DNA from: Nocardia grenadensis NBRC 108939
GTDB taxonomy: Bacteria > Actinomycetota > Actinomycetes > Mycobacteriales > Mycobacteriaceae
DNA length: 64,000 nt
Direction: 5' to 3'
Assembly (NCBI RefSeq): GCF_001613445.1
Contig: NZ_BDCJ01000001.1
Span: forward strand, 147,754-211,753
Shown: piece by piece, positions 42,482 to 51,959 of the stretch
How positions within the stretch are numbered: the first letter of the stretch is position 1
Layout: every line of letters begins with the position of its first letter
The notes under the pieces: model-generated
Seen by the model: the letters and a program-made list of their open reading frames with translations, nothing else
Database searches by the model: none
Told to the model about the DNA's origin: nothing
Translations under genes and position numbers: made by a program

Positions 42482-44403
42482 TCCCCATCCGGGTGGCGCA
42501 ACGGGGGACCGGAATCCTGCGCGAGTTCAACGAGGCCGGGGTGCTCTCGGCGGCCGATGTACACGTGGCCGAACGGCTGGGCAGGTTCGGTGGGGAGGAC
42601 CGGGAACTGGTCCTGTTCGCCGCCGCGCTGGCGGTGCGCGCCGTGCGGTCCGGGTCGGTGTGCCTGGACCTCACCCGGATGCGGGATATCGGTGTGGACG
42701 CCGACCAGGAACGGGCGGAACTGCCGGTCGCGCCCGCGGATCTGCCGTGGCCCGAGGAGGCGCGAGTCGTCGAGGCATTGCGGGAGAGCCCGCTGGTGCT
42801 GGGCGGTCCGGCCGGACCGCTGCGCCCGCTGCGGCTCACCGAGCCGTCCCGCGCGGGAATGGGCCCACTGCTCTACCTGGATCGTTACTACCAGCAGGAG
42901 CAGATCATCCGCCGGGTGCTCACCGCCCGCGCCGCCGACCATCCGCGCACCGACCCCGCGGTGGTGCGCCGCGAACTGGACCGGTTGTTCGGCCCCCCGG
43001 CCGGCGTGGTGGACCGGCAGCGCATCGCCGCCGCGCTCGCCGCCACCCACTGGACCACCGTCGTCGCCGGTGGTCCCGGTACGGGCAAGACGCACACCAT
43101 CGCCCGTATTCTCGCCTTGCTCGTCGCGCAGCACGTGGCTGCTCCCGCCGGCGCCGCCCCGCCGCGGATCGCGCTGGCCGCGCCCACCGGGAAGGCGGCC
43201 GCCCGGCTGCAAGAGGCCGTCCGGGACCAGGCATCCGACCTGGGGCTGCCGGAGCTGTCCGCCGCCACCCTGCACCGGCTGCTCGGCTGGCAACGCGGCC
43301 GTACCACCCGATTCCGCTACCACGAACACAATCGACTGCCCTACGACGTAGTGGTCGTGGACGAGACGTCCATGGTCTCGCTGACCATGATGAGCAGGTT
43401 GCTCGCGGCGCTGCGGCCCGATACCCGGCTTGTTCTCGCCGGCGACCCGGACCAGCTCGCTTCGGTGGACGCGGGCGCGGTGCTCGCCGATATGGTGGCC
43501 GCTCCCTTTCCCGGGACCGCCGATCCGTCGTTCGAGGAGGTGCTCGGCGGCGAAATGGCGGCCGCCCGGGAGGCGGAGCCGGCCGATACCGAGGCGTTCA
43601 CCGAAACAGAACGGGACCGCTTGCGCGGCGGTATCGTCCGCTTGACCCGGGGCCGGCGGTTCGGTGGCCGGATCGCCGATCTCGCTGTCGCCGTCCGGGC
43701 CGGGGATACCGAGTCCGCGCTGGAATTGTTGCGGGCCGGCGGCGATATGCTCGAGCTGGCCCGCCCGGATGAGATCGCGGCCGTCCGTGCCGATGTCGTC
43801 ACCACCGCGCAGCAGGTCACCACCGCCGCCCGCACCGGTGACGCGGCAGGCGCGCTCGCGGCCTTCGAATCACATCGACTGCTGTGCGCCCACCGCCGCG
43901 GTCCGTTCGGGGTCGAACACTGGGGCCGTGCCGCCGCCGAATGGGCCGCGGCGGCGGGGTCGGGCCCCGAGAACCGGTACGGCGCCTGGTATCCGGGGCA
44001 GCCGCTGCTGGTGACCGCCAACGACCACGAGGCCCGGATCTACAACGGGGACACCGGGGTGGTGGTGTGCCGCCCGGACGGGTCGCTGCGGGTGGCGTTG
44101 CAGCGCGGGGACCAGCCGTTCCTGGTGCATCCCACCCAGTTTCCCGCGGTCGTCACGGTCTTCGCCATGACCATCCATCGCAGCCAGGGCAGCCAGTACG
44201 ACGCGGTGACCATCGTGCTGCCGGAACCGGGTTCGAGTCTGCTCACCCGCGAACTCCTCTATACCGCGATCACCCGGGCCCGTCGGCACGTACGCATTCT
44301 GGGCACCGAGGAGGCCATTCGCGCGGCGATCGACCGGCACGTCCTGCGCGCCAGCGGCCTCGGCCCGGACGACGCCGGCCCGGTGCCCGGCCCGGAAGGC
44401 TGA
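42478..44403 (+). CDS. recD: Exodeoxyribonuclease V subunit alpha (5'-3' helicase)
   Basis: A 641-residue SF1B helicase. The N-terminal RecD domain has LREFNEAGVLSAADVHVAER. Walker A is VVAGGPGTGKTHTIARILAL, the second helicase block is ALAAPTGKAAARLQEAVRDQ, motif II is VVVVDETSMVSLTMMSRLLA, and the C-terminal UvrD-like part has FAMTIHRSQGSQYDAVTIVL and LLTRELLYTAITRARRHVRI. The GTG start overlaps the recB stop by 4 bases (GTGA), so translation is coupled. A hairpin 17 bases after the stop closes the operon. Confidence 0.95.
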   Translation: MIPIRVAQRGTGILREFNEAGVLSAADVHVAERLGRFGGEDRELVLFAAALAVRAVRSGSVCLDLTRMRDIGVDADQERAELPVAPADLPWPEEARVVEALRESPLVLGGPAGPLRPLRLTEPSRAGMGPLLYLDRYYQQEQIIRRVLTARAADHPRTDPAVVRRELDRLFGPPAGVVDRQRIAAALAATHWTTVVAGGPGTGKTHTIARILALLVAQHVAAPAGAAPPRIALAAPTGKAAARLQEAVRDQASDLGLPELSAATLHRLLGWQRGRTTRFRYHEHNRLPYDVVVVDETSMVSLTMMSRLLAALRPDTRLVLAGDPDQLASVDAGAVLADMVAAPFPGTADPSFEEVLGGEMAAAREAEPADTEAFTETERDRLRGGIVRLTRGRRFGGRIADLAVAVRAGDTESALELLRAGGDMLELARPDEIAAVRADVVTTAQQVTTAARTGDAAGALAAFESHRLLCAHRRGPFGVEHWGRAAAEWAAAAGSGPENRYGAWYPGQPLLVTANDHEARIYNGDTGVVVCRPDGSLRVALQRGDQPFLVHPTQFPAVVTVFAMTIHRSQGSQYDAVTIVLPEPGSSLLTRELLYTAITRARRHVRILGTEEAIRAAIDRHVLRASGLGPDDAGPVPGPEG

Positions 44404-44419
44404 CTTCGACGGCCGCGTC

Positions 44420-44443
44420 GTCCGCCCGTTCGACCGGGCGGAC
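44420..44443. terminator. Hairpin after recD
   Basis: GTCCGCCCG (44420-44428) and CGGGCGGAC (44435-44443) pair perfectly over a TTCGAC loop, beginning 17 bases after the recD stop. Confidence 0.65.
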
Positions 44444-44680
44444 CCCATACGGCGAAAGGGTCACGGGGCCGGAGCCGACGGGCTGCCCTGCTCCGGCGAC
44501 GTCTGTACCCCGTGGCCCACCGGTCCTCGCCGGTTCGGGGTCGCCGGGTAAGGCGACGAGGCGGGCCGGTGTTGTCCGGCCGCGGCGGTGCGAATGCGCG
44601 CGCATCGGCCGTGCCAGGTGCGGGCCTGCCGGTTCCACGGTGGCGTGCGTCTGGTGAGTGGCCGCCTTGTGGCGTCGCGG

Positions 44681-45388
44681 TCAGTGGCCGGGGGAGTCCG
44701 CCGGCGCCGCCGGGAAGATACCGGGCAGGCTCATCGCGTACTGCACATCGCCGGTGTTGCCGAGGGTGGCGAGTACCACGCGGATCATGGTCAGCCGGGC
44801 CGCGGCCACGGTGTCCGGATCCGGTTCGCTGCCCGGTTCGGCCGCGGCCGATATCCGGTAGACCACGTATTCGCACACGTGCAGCGCCGCGTCGAGATCG
44901 AGAGGCGCGGGAACCGGGCGGTCCAGTTCGGCGAACTTGGTGCGGACGATCGCGCGGATGCCGTCCAACGCGTTGTTGCGGTACTCCGACACCGGCGACC
45001 CCGGATCATGGAGTTCGGCGAACAATGGCCGCAGCATGGGGCCGTGCCCGCGCGCCCAGTCGAGATAGGCGTCGATGAGCCGGATCCCGAGATCCACGCC
45101 CTCGCCGGACGCCTCGAGGGCGGCCCCTATTCCACCGACGAGCTCGGCGTTGGAGACATCGAGAACCACATTGAGCGGTTCGGTGGCGTTGGCGAAGTAG
45201 CGGTAGAAGGTCGGGCGCGACAGTCCCGCCTGTTCGATGATCTGCGCGACGCTCGAACCGCGGGAGCCGTTGCGGGTGAACACCTCGGCGGTGGCCCGCA
45301 CGATCCGGGCGCGCACCTGATCGGCCTGTTCCGGCGTCTGCGGTGGCCGGCCGCGCCGTGGCGCCCGTTCGGTGTCCGGGGCGCTCAT
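44681..45388 (-). CDS. TetR/AcrR-family transcriptional regulator
   Basis: A 235-residue repressor from ATG 45388 (MSAPDTERAPRRGRPPQTPE); the frame has another possible start 33 bases earlier. The HTH is RIVRATAEVFTRNGSRGSSV then IIEQAGLSRPTFYRYFAN. The C-terminal ligand domain contains LIDAYLDWARGHGPMLRPLF and EYVVYRISAAAEPGSEPDPD. It is divergent from the GabD2-like gene with a 180-base gap that contains a TTGACA hexamer (45462-45467), so it probably controls that operon. Confidence 0.88.
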   Translation of the reverse strand: MSAPDTERAPRRGRPPQTPEQADQVRARIVRATAEVFTRNGSRGSSVAQIIEQAGLSRPTFYRYFANATEPLNVVLDVSNAELVGGIGAALEASGEGVDLGIRLIDAYLDWARGHGPMLRPLFAELHDPGSPVSEYRNNALDGIRAIVRTKFAELDRPVPAPLDLDAALHVCEYVVYRISAAAEPGSEPDPDTVAAARLTMIRVVLATLGNTGDVQYAMSLPGIFPAAPADSPGH

Positions 45389-45568
45389 GCCGCGGCTTCC
45401 GGTGGGTCTGTGAGATCCCACAGCCTGCGGTGGTTCCGGACTGTTGTGGGGAACGGAGCCCTTGACACGGCGTACGGCACGAGGATTACCCTAACACCGC
45501 TGTTCAATTAATCATTTCCGCTGTGGTTCTGCGGCCGCGGCGCGCGAACGTCCAGGAGAACGCCGACC

Positions 45569-47140
45569 ATGACGACCGCCCAGCGTCCCACCGCCACCGG
45601 CGCACTGACCCCGGATCTGGTGAAACCGCTGCTCGCGCGGGCCGCAGCCGGTGGCGCCCCGGCTGTCACGGTGCACGCGCCGGCCACTGGGGAACGGATC
45701 GCCGAACTCCCGCAGTCCTCGGTCGCCGATATCGAGGCCGCGTTCGACCGCGCACGTACCGCGCAGCGGCGGTGGGCGAAGGTTCCGGTCCGCGACCGGG
45801 CCGCGGTGCTACGGCGTTTCCACGATCTGGTGCTGGCCGAACAGGACACCATCCTCGATATCGTCCAGACCGAAACGGGTAAGTCCCGGGCGCACGCCTT
45901 CGACGAGGTCGGCGATGTCGCGGTCAACTCCCGGTACTACGCCGCCACCGCACCCAAACTGCTCGCGCGCCGCAATCCGCGCGGCGTGCTGCCGGTGCTC
46001 ACCGATGTGCAGGTGCATCAGCGGGCCAAGGGCGTGGTCGCGGTGATCTCGCCGTGGAACTACCCCCTCGCGCTGGCCGTCTCCGATGTGCTGCCCGCCC
46101 TGGTCGCCGGGAACGCGGTGGTCGGCCGCCCGGACAACCAAACCGCGCTCACCGCGCTGTGGGCGGTGGACGCGGCGGTCCGCGCCGGGCTCCCGGAAGA
46201 CCTCTGGCAGATTGTGCTGGGCCGCGGCTCGGTGATCGGCGGCGAGGTGATCGACCGGGCCGATTATGTCGACTACACCGGTTCCAGCGCCACCGGACGC
46301 ACCATCGGCCGCCAGGCCGGCGAGCGCCTCATCGGTTGCTCACTCGAACTCGGTGGCAAGAACCCGCTGCTGGTGCTGTCGGACGCCGACCCCGTCGCGG
46401 CCGCCCGCACCGCGGTCCGGGCCAGTTTCGCCTCCGCCGGTCAGCTCTGCGAATCCATGGAACGTATCTATGTCCACGAGGCCGTCCATGATCGCTTCGT
46501 GGCCGAATTCGTCACGGCGGTGAAGGCATTGAAGCTGGGCTCGCCGCTGGACTACTCCACCGATATGGGATCGCTGACCTTCCCGCGGCAACTCGATACG
46601 GTCCGCGCCCACGTGGACGACGCCGTCGCCAAGGGCGCGACCGTGCTCGCCGGCGGTGTCCACCGCCCCGACCTCGGTCCGTACTTCTACGAACCCACCG
46701 TGCTCACCGATGTCACCGCCGAGATGACGGTCTACCGCGAGGAGACCTTCGGCCCGGTCGTCTCGATCTACAAGGTGGCCACCGACGACGAGGCCGTGGC
46801 CCAGGCCAACGACACCCCCTACGGGCTCAATGCCAGTGTCTGGACCCGCAGCGCCGCCCGCGGCCGGGAATTCGCCGCGCGGATCAACGCGGGCTCGGTG
46901 AACGTGAACGAGGGTTTCATCGCCGCGTGGGGCAGTGCCGACGCGCCGTCGGGTGGGATGGGCATCTCCGGAACCGGCCGCCGGCACGGCCCGGAGGGGC
47001 TGCTGAAGTACGTCGACACCCAGACCATCGCGGTGCAGCGGATGCTGCCGATCGCGCCGTTGCCGGGGATGTCGGAGGCGATGTGGGCGAAGACCATGAC
47101 ACTCTACTTCCGGGTCATGAAGACGCTGCGCCAGAAGTAG
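45569..47140 (+). CDS. gabD2: Succinate-semialdehyde dehydrogenase, GabD2-like
   Basis: A 523-residue NAD(P)-dependent aldehyde dehydrogenase most like M. tuberculosis GabD2 (Rv1731), which oxidises succinic semialdehyde. The cofactor region is VVAVISPWNYPLALAVSDVL, the conserved Glu is in CSLELGGKNPLLVLSDADP, and the catalytic Cys is in ASFASAGQLCESMERIYV. EETFGPVVSIYKV and VNVNEGFIAAWGSADAPSGG complete the family. The C-terminal extension after VDTQTIAVQRMLPIAPLPGM is typical of this branch. It is followed after 42 bases by an SDR in the same direction, suggesting an operon for alcohol/aldehyde oxidation. Confidence 0.85.
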   Translation: MTTAQRPTATGALTPDLVKPLLARAAAGGAPAVTVHAPATGERIAELPQSSVADIEAAFDRARTAQRRWAKVPVRDRAAVLRRFHDLVLAEQDTILDIVQTETGKSRAHAFDEVGDVAVNSRYYAATAPKLLARRNPRGVLPVLTDVQVHQRAKGVVAVISPWNYPLALAVSDVLPALVAGNAVVGRPDNQTALTALWAVDAAVRAGLPEDLWQIVLGRGSVIGGEVIDRADYVDYTGSSATGRTIGRQAGERLIGCSLELGGKNPLLVLSDADPVAAARTAVRASFASAGQLCESMERIYVHEAVHDRFVAEFVTAVKALKLGSPLDYSTDMGSLTFPRQLDTVRAHVDDAVAKGATVLAGGVHRPDLGPYFYEPTVLTDVTAEMTVYREETFGPVVSIYKVATDDEAVAQANDTPYGLNASVWTRSAARGREFAARINAGSVNVNEGFIAAWGSADAPSGGMGISGTGRRHGPEGLLKYVDTQTIAVQRMLPIAPLPGMSEAMWAKTMTLYFRVMKTLRQK

Positions 47141-47182
47141 GCCACTTCCTCAGCTGACTGCGACGACAAGGATCCGAAAGCG

Positions 47183-48010
47183 ATGAAACTGGATACGGTG
47201 GCCGGTAAGAAGGTGCTGATTACCGGCGCCGCCATGGGCCTGGGCAAACTCTTCGCCGCCCGGGCGGTGCGCGAAGGCGCCGCCGCCGTGGTGCTCTGGG
47301 ATATCAACGCCACCGCGCTGCGCGAGACCGCGGCCGAACTGACCGCGGCCGGGGGGACCGTGCACACCTACACCGTCGATATCTCCGACAGCGACGCGGT
47401 CAATACGGCCGCGGCCGCGGTGCGGGTCGCTGTCGGAGATATCGATGTCCTGGTGAACAATGCCGGGATCGTCCGCGGGAACACCTACTTCTGGGAGACC
47501 GAGGACCGCAACGATATCGACAAGACCATGGCGATCAACTCGCTGGCGCCGATGTATGTGACCCTGGAATTCCTGCCGGCGATGGTCGCCGGGACCACCG
47601 AGGCCCGGGTGCTCACCATCTCCTCCTCGGCCGGGCTGGTCCACAACCCACGGATGAGTGTGTACGCGGCATCGAAATGGGCGGCGCTGGGCTGGTCGGA
47701 TTCGGTGCGAATCGAACTCGAACAGGCCGGTCACGGCCATGTCAAGGTCACCACCGTATGCCCGACCTATATCGACACCGGAATGTTCGAGGGTGCCAAG
47801 GGTTTCTGGCTCACCCCCATCCTGGACCAGCACAAGGTCGTCGACACCTCCTGGACCGCGATGAAGAAGGGCACGCCGGTGGTGATCCTGCCGTGGACCT
47901 CGCGCCTGAACAAGGTGCTGTCCGGTGTGCTGCCGCTCAAACTGCGCGATCTGTTCCTGAACACCGTCGGCGTCTACCACTCGATGGACGAGTTCACCGG
48001 CCGGAAGTAG
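47183..48010 (+). CDS. Short-chain dehydrogenase/reductase
   Basis: A 275-residue NAD(P)-dependent oxidoreductase. The nucleotide loop is KVLITGAAMGLGKLFAARAV (TGxxxGLG), the acidic residue VVLWDINATAL favours NAD(H), NNAG is present in DVLVNNAGIVRG, and the catalytic triad is S in LTISSSAGLV with YAASK (MSVYAASKWAALGWS). A 90-residue C-terminal part (FWLTPILDQHKVVDTSWTAM) follows that is common in actinobacterial Rv1856/SDR-like lipid or alcohol dehydrogenases. Probably cotranscribed with the GabD2-like gene. Its 3' end overlaps the convergent PrmC-like gene by 17 bases. Confidence 0.9.
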   Translation: MKLDTVAGKKVLITGAAMGLGKLFAARAVREGAAAVVLWDINATALRETAAELTAAGGTVHTYTVDISDSDAVNTAAAAVRVAVGDIDVLVNNAGIVRGNTYFWETEDRNDIDKTMAINSLAPMYVTLEFLPAMVAGTTEARVLTISSSAGLVHNPRMSVYAASKWAALGWSDSVRIELEQAGHGHVKVTTVCPTYIDTGMFEGAKGFWLTPILDQHKVVDTSWTAMKKGTPVVILPWTSRLNKVLSGVLPLKLRDLFLNTVGVYHSMDEFTGRK

Positions 48011-48806
48011 CCGTCGGACGACGGCCCACGGCCACGGTGGCGTCGAGATCCGGGGAGCGCACGATCCGGGCGGTGAGCCCGCCGGTGGTGAGCAGTTCTC
48101 TGGCGGCCGGCATCTGATCCACACCTATCTCGATCAGCAGACTCCCGCCCGGCGCCAGCCATCCGGCCGCTGCCGCCGCGGTGCGCCGGGCCAGCGCCAG
48201 GCCGTCGGGTCCGCCGTCGAGGGCGACCTGGGGTTCGTGATCGCGCGCCTCCGGTGGCAGCCGCGCGATCAGGCCCGACGGTACATACGGGGTGTTGGCG
48301 AGCAGGATATCGATCCGGCCGCGCAGTTCTTCCGGTAGCGCGTCGAAGAGATCGCCCTGGTGGACGCGGCCGCCGACCGCCGCGAGATTGTCGCGGGCGC
48401 AGGCCACCGCGACCGGGTCGATATCGGCGGCCACCAATTCCACCGGCCGCCGGCCGAGGCCGGTGAGCAGGGCCAGGCCCAGGGCTCCCGAGCCACAGCA
48501 CAGGTCGACCACCGTGCGTACCGGGTGCGTGGTGGCCAGCTCCAGCGCCTCGTCGACGAGCAGGGCCGAGCGCTGTCGCGGCACGAACACGCCGTCCCGG
48601 ACGCCGATCCGAAGGCCGCGGAACCGCACCCACCCGAGCAGATGCTCCAGTGGAGTGCCCGCGACGCGGCGGTCCAGCAGGCCTGCCAGTTCCGCATCGG
48701 AGGCCGCCGCTTCGCGCAGTAACCGCGTTTCCTCTTCCGCGAACACGCAGCCGGCGGCACGGAGCCGCCGGGTGATCTCGGCGGTATCGAAAGCGGTCAT
48801 GGGCAC
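47994..48806 (-). CDS. Putative protein-(glutamine-N5) methyltransferase, PrmC-related
   Basis: A 270-residue HemK/PrmC-like methyltransferase. The SAM-binding motif is VVDLCCGSGALGLALLTGLG, the acidic strand is LVAADIDPVAVACARDNL, and the catalytic NPPY-like motif is IDILLANTPYVPSG, here NTPY. The N-terminal GTPLEHLLGWVRFRGLRIGV and GVFVPRQRSALLVDEAL correspond to the PrmC substrate domain. The NTPY substitution and the lack of prfA next door place it in the PrmC-related group and not the canonical release-factor enzyme. Start MPMTAF; GTG or ATG choice nearby does not change this. Confidence 0.85.
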   Translation of the reverse strand: MPMTAFDTAEITRRLRAAGCVFAEEETRLLREAAASDAELAGLLDRRVAGTPLEHLLGWVRFRGLRIGVRDGVFVPRQRSALLVDEALELATTHPVRTVVDLCCGSGALGLALLTGLGRRPVELVAADIDPVAVACARDNLAAVGGRVHQGDLFDALPEELRGRIDILLANTPYVPSGLIARLPPEARDHEPQVALDGGPDGLALARRTAAAAAGWLAPGGSLLIEIGVDQMPAARELLTTGGLTARIVRSPDLDATVAVGRRPTATSGR

Positions 48807-48857
48807 AGTCTGTCGGCTCCGCCCGCGGTGCGCACCGGAAATAGCGGGCGTGGCCCG

Positions 48858-49493
48858 CTACCGGTCGGCGGTGAAGGACCAGACAGCGGCCGGCCGGCCG
48901 GTGGCCTTGGTGCGGCGGCGCTCGTCGGTCTTGTGCAGTCCCGGCATACCTGCGAGCGTGCGGTTGAGATTCGCCGCATCGGGCCGGGCGCCCAGCACGG
49001 AGGTGGCGAGGTCGACCGCGCGGGTCGCCGGGAACTCGTCTCCGAGCAGGCTCCGGGTCAGCGACAGATCCTTCCAGAGCAGTGCCGACAGCAGACCGCG
49101 CGCCGCGACCACGATGCTGTCGTGATCGAAGGCCAGTGCCGGGGCGCCGTCGAACGACACCCACTGCGCGGGCCCGTCGTGCGCTGCGGTCACCGCCCAC
49201 ATGACGATGGACAGCGTAGGCCCGCGGGGGTCGCGATTGGGCTCGTCGAAGGTTACCAGTTGCCCGACCGGGCCGATGGCGCCGTCGGGGACACCGAGTT
49301 TCGTGTGTACGGCCCGGCGCGCCGCCTCGGCGAGGCGTTCGCCGCGTCCCAGCAGGACGCCGGGCAAAGCGACGTGCCCGGTGAAGGGCTCGTGCGGGCG
49401 TGCCGCAATTCCGAAGGTGACCGCGGCGTCGTCGGCCCAGAACCGCAACGCCACGACATCCACCGATACCGCCGATTGGTCCACAGCACCCAT
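48858..49493 (-). CDS. Nudix-like protein with degenerate Nudix box (NrtR-type regulator?)
   Basis: A 211-residue protein from ATG 49493 (MGAVDQSAVSVDVVALRFW). The N-terminal half follows a Nudix fold: GHVALPGVLLGRGERLAEAA and RRAVHTKLGV. The canonical box GX5EX7REUXEEXGU is broken: the REUxEE position reads RAVHTK, so the metal-binding glutamates are missing. The C-terminal half (FDHDSIVVAARGLLSALLWK and EFPATRAVDLATSVLGARPD) resembles the winged-helix part of NrtR-type transcription factors. It is divergent from galT. I infer a sugar-nucleotide- or ADP-ribose-sensing regulator, not a pyrophosphatase. Confidence 0.7.
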   Translation of the reverse strand: MGAVDQSAVSVDVVALRFWADDAAVTFGIAARPHEPFTGHVALPGVLLGRGERLAEAARRAVHTKLGVPDGAIGPVGQLVTFDEPNRDPRGPTLSIVMWAVTAAHDGPAQWVSFDGAPALAFDHDSIVVAARGLLSALLWKDLSLTRSLLGDEFPATRAVDLATSVLGARPDAANLNRTLAGMPGLHKTDERRRTKATGRPAAVWSFTADR

Positions 49494-49618
49494 ACTGCCG
49501 TATCGGGGACGGGGCCGACCGGCCCGCGACCTTCGGCCCACCGCGCCGCGCCACCGTGGCCGACCCGCCGGGCGACACGGAAGGTCGGCGACCGTTCGCG
49601 GCTCGTTATCGTGAACGA

Positions 49619-50740
49619 GTGCCCAGCCGCATCGTGAAGCGCACCGCGAAACTGGCCGACGGCCGGGATCTCATCTACTACGACGACGCCGATACCCGGC
49701 TCGGCCCCGAACGCCGGATCGACACCCGCCGCCTGGAACCCAGACCGCCGACCGCGGTGATGCGCCAGGATGTCCTCACCGGCGAATGGATCTCCATCGC
49801 CGCGGCCCGGCAGAGCCGGGTGGTGCTACCACCGGCCGATCGTGACCCGCTCGCCCCGCAGACCCCGGGCAACCCGTCCGAGATACCCGACCGGTATGAC
49901 GTCGCCGTCTTCGAGAACCGATCCCCGTCCTTCGGCCCCGCGCTGGCGAACGAGCCGGCCGGTATCCCGCCGGTCCCGGCCGGAGCCGACGATATGGCCG
50001 CCCTGGGGTTCGACCGGGAACGGGTGGCGGTCGGACGCTGCGAAGTCGTGTGCTTCAGTCCGGCGCCCGAGGGTTCGTTCGGCGATCTCACCCCGGGCCG
50101 GGCCCGTACGGTGATCGAGGCCTGGGCCGATCGCACCGCCGAACTGTCCGCGCTGCCCGGGGTCGAGCAGGTGTTCCCGTTCGAGAACCGCGGCGAAGCC
50201 ATCGGCGTCACCCTGCCGCATCCGCACGGCCAGATCTACGCCTACCCCTACGTGACACCGCGGACCGCCCGGGTGCTCGATTCCGTGCGACGACTGGGTC
50301 CGGACCTGTTCCAGCGCATCCTGGACGGTGAACGCGCGGGCGGGCGCGTCGTCCTGGCCGGGGAGCGGTGGACGGCGTTCGTTCCGTTCGCGGCCCGGTG
50401 GCCGATCGAGGTGCATCTGCTCCCACACCGGCAGATCCCGGATTTCGCAGCCACCGACGAGGCGGAACGCGACGAACTCGCCACCCTGTACCTGCGCCTG
50501 CTGCGCGGGATCGACGCCCTCTACGACGATCCGACCCCCTATATCGCCGCGTGGCATCAGGCGCCCGTACACACCGGACGCGATACCGTCCGCCTGCATC
50601 TACAGCTGACCTCGATCCGGCGCGGCGCGGACAAGATCAAATACCTGGCCGGTTCCGAGTCGGCGATGGGCGCGTTCATCGCCGATATCCCGCCCGACGC
50701 GGCGGCGGCCCGGATCCGGGCGGCCGTGGCCTCCGGCTGA
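49619..50740 (+). CDS. galT: Galactose-1-phosphate uridylyltransferase
   Basis: A 373-residue HIT-fold transferase of the Leloir pathway, exchanging galactose-1-phosphate with UDP-glucose. The catalytic triad HPH lies at residues 201-203 with Q205 (GVTLPHPHGQIYAYPY). ENRGEAIGVT, CFSPAPEGSFGDLT and IAAWHQAPVHTGRD are the other conserved blocks. The GTG start follows from the beginning of the conserved KRTAKLADGRDLIYY segment. galK does not follow in the window. The gene ends in a very strong shared terminator. The divergent degenerate Nudix protein may regulate it. Confidence 0.92.
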   Translation: MPSRIVKRTAKLADGRDLIYYDDADTRLGPERRIDTRRLEPRPPTAVMRQDVLTGEWISIAAARQSRVVLPPADRDPLAPQTPGNPSEIPDRYDVAVFENRSPSFGPALANEPAGIPPVPAGADDMAALGFDRERVAVGRCEVVCFSPAPEGSFGDLTPGRARTVIEAWADRTAELSALPGVEQVFPFENRGEAIGVTLPHPHGQIYAYPYVTPRTARVLDSVRRLGPDLFQRILDGERAGGRVVLAGERWTAFVPFAARWPIEVHLLPHRQIPDFAATDEAERDELATLYLRLLRGIDALYDDPTPYIAAWHQAPVHTGRDTVRLHLQLTSIRRGADKIKYLAGSESAMGAFIADIPPDAAAARIRAAVASG

Positions 50741-50773
50741 GCGCTCGCACGGTGTGCGGCGGTTCCGTGTTCT

Positions 50774-50815
50774 CCCTTCCCCGCGCCCGGCCGGTCGGCC
50801 GGACGCGGGGAAGGG
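50774..50815. terminator. Very strong bidirectional hairpin
   Basis: CCCTTCCCCGCG (50774-50785) and CGCGGGGAAGGG (50804-50815) pair perfectly; inside them CCGGCCG (50787-50793) and CGGCCGG (50796-50802) pair too, leaving one C-A mismatch and a 2-base tip. It lies between convergent galT and the DUF218 gene, ending two bases before the latter's stop codon. Confidence 0.85.
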
Positions 50816-50817
50816 CG

Positions 50818-51696
50818 TCAGCGGCTGGTACTGAGCCGGAAGGTCCGAGTCGCATCGAGATAGATGCTGTACTGGGCCTGCTTGCTCGGCGGCGGTAACT
50901 GCGAGACCAGCTGGTTCAGCGAGGTGGTGGCACCCACCACCGGGATACCGGCGACATACAGATCCGCCACCGCGCGCCGGATATGGTTCGGTGAGGTCAC
51001 CGCCACCGCGCTGTGGGCGCCCACCCTGTGCAGAATATCGGCGCTGAACAGCGCGTTCTGCACCGTGGAACCCGCCCGGTTCTCCACATGGATACGGTTG
51101 GCCGGGATACCGCGCCCCACCAGCCAGTCGGCCATGGCCTGGGCCTCGGTGATGCCGTTGCTCGGATTGTTGCCGCTGACCACGATCGGCGAGAGCGGTG
51201 AGGCGATGGCCTGCAGCCAGGCGGCCTGCAGGCGTTCGACCAGCTCGGGACGGGGGGTGCCGTCGGGCAGCAGCCCGAAACCGAAGACCACGATGCCGGT
51301 CTGCGGTCCGACCAGCGCCGGAAGGGGATTGGGGAGGGTGGCGATGCCCGCGCCGACCGCGTTCAGGACGCCCTCGGTGCCCGCGGCCATAGCGCCGTCG
51401 ACCGCGCGCAGGCGGCCCATCGCATCGTGCAGGGCCGGGATATCACCCGCGTAATGGGACCAGATCGCCTGCAGGGACAGCGCCTCGGCATCGGTGGGAT
51501 CCCGCCCGATCAGATCGTGCAGCGCGGCCCGGCCGGCGACGGAATCGCCGTCGGTGAAATGGCGCTGAGCGGAGTTGTACAGGGCGTCTGTATCAGGGCT
51601 GGCCTGGGCCGGCGCGCCGGCGAATCCGGCGAGCGTGATACTCGTCGCGGCGGCCGCGGCCGCCACCAGATACGGCAAACCTCTTCGACTGTGCAC
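50818..51696 (-). CDS. Exported DUF218/YdcF-like protein with N-terminal helical repeats
   Basis: A 292-residue protein with a signal peptide (LPYLVAAAAAATSITLAGFA, cleavage after AQA near residue 31). Residues 35-110 look like TPR-type helices (ALYNSAQRHFTDGDSVAGRA, DPTDAEALSLQAIWSHYAGD). The DUF218 domain has VVFGFGLLPDGTPRPELVER, the phosphate-binding PIVVSGNNPSNGITEAQAMA and the acidic HVENRAGSTVQNALFSADIL. DUF218 proteins such as SanA/YdcF act in envelope metabolism or vancomycin tolerance. I take GTG 51696 as start, with GGAAAGG 10 bases upstream. Confidence 0.8.
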   Translation of the reverse strand: MHSRRGLPYLVAAAAAATSITLAGFAGAPAQASPDTDALYNSAQRHFTDGDSVAGRAALHDLIGRDPTDAEALSLQAIWSHYAGDIPALHDAMGRLRAVDGAMAAGTEGVLNAVGAGIATLPNPLPALVGPQTGIVVFGFGLLPDGTPRPELVERLQAAWLQAIASPLSPIVVSGNNPSNGITEAQAMADWLVGRGIPANRIHVENRAGSTVQNALFSADILHRVGAHSAVAVTSPNHIRRAVADLYVAGIPVVGATTSLNQLVSQLPPPSKQAQYSIYLDATRTFRLSTSR

Positions 51697-51959
51697 TACG
51701 GCGACACCTTTCCACGGGGGAGCGGGGTTCTCGCAGATGATTCGTTCGATGAAATTCGGGTGCGGTACGTGGCAACCCACCATAGGTCCGGTGTCGGCCG
51801 GAACCCGGTATTTGCGGCTGTCCGATGGGGGACATGTCCCATGAAACCCCTGGCTACAGCTGCGCGGGGCGCATCGGTGCCATCGACACACTAACGTCCG
51901 GCGGTCTGCGGGGTTGCGGGTGGGGTGCTCTCGGGCCCCGACCGTTAGGGTGAACATCC

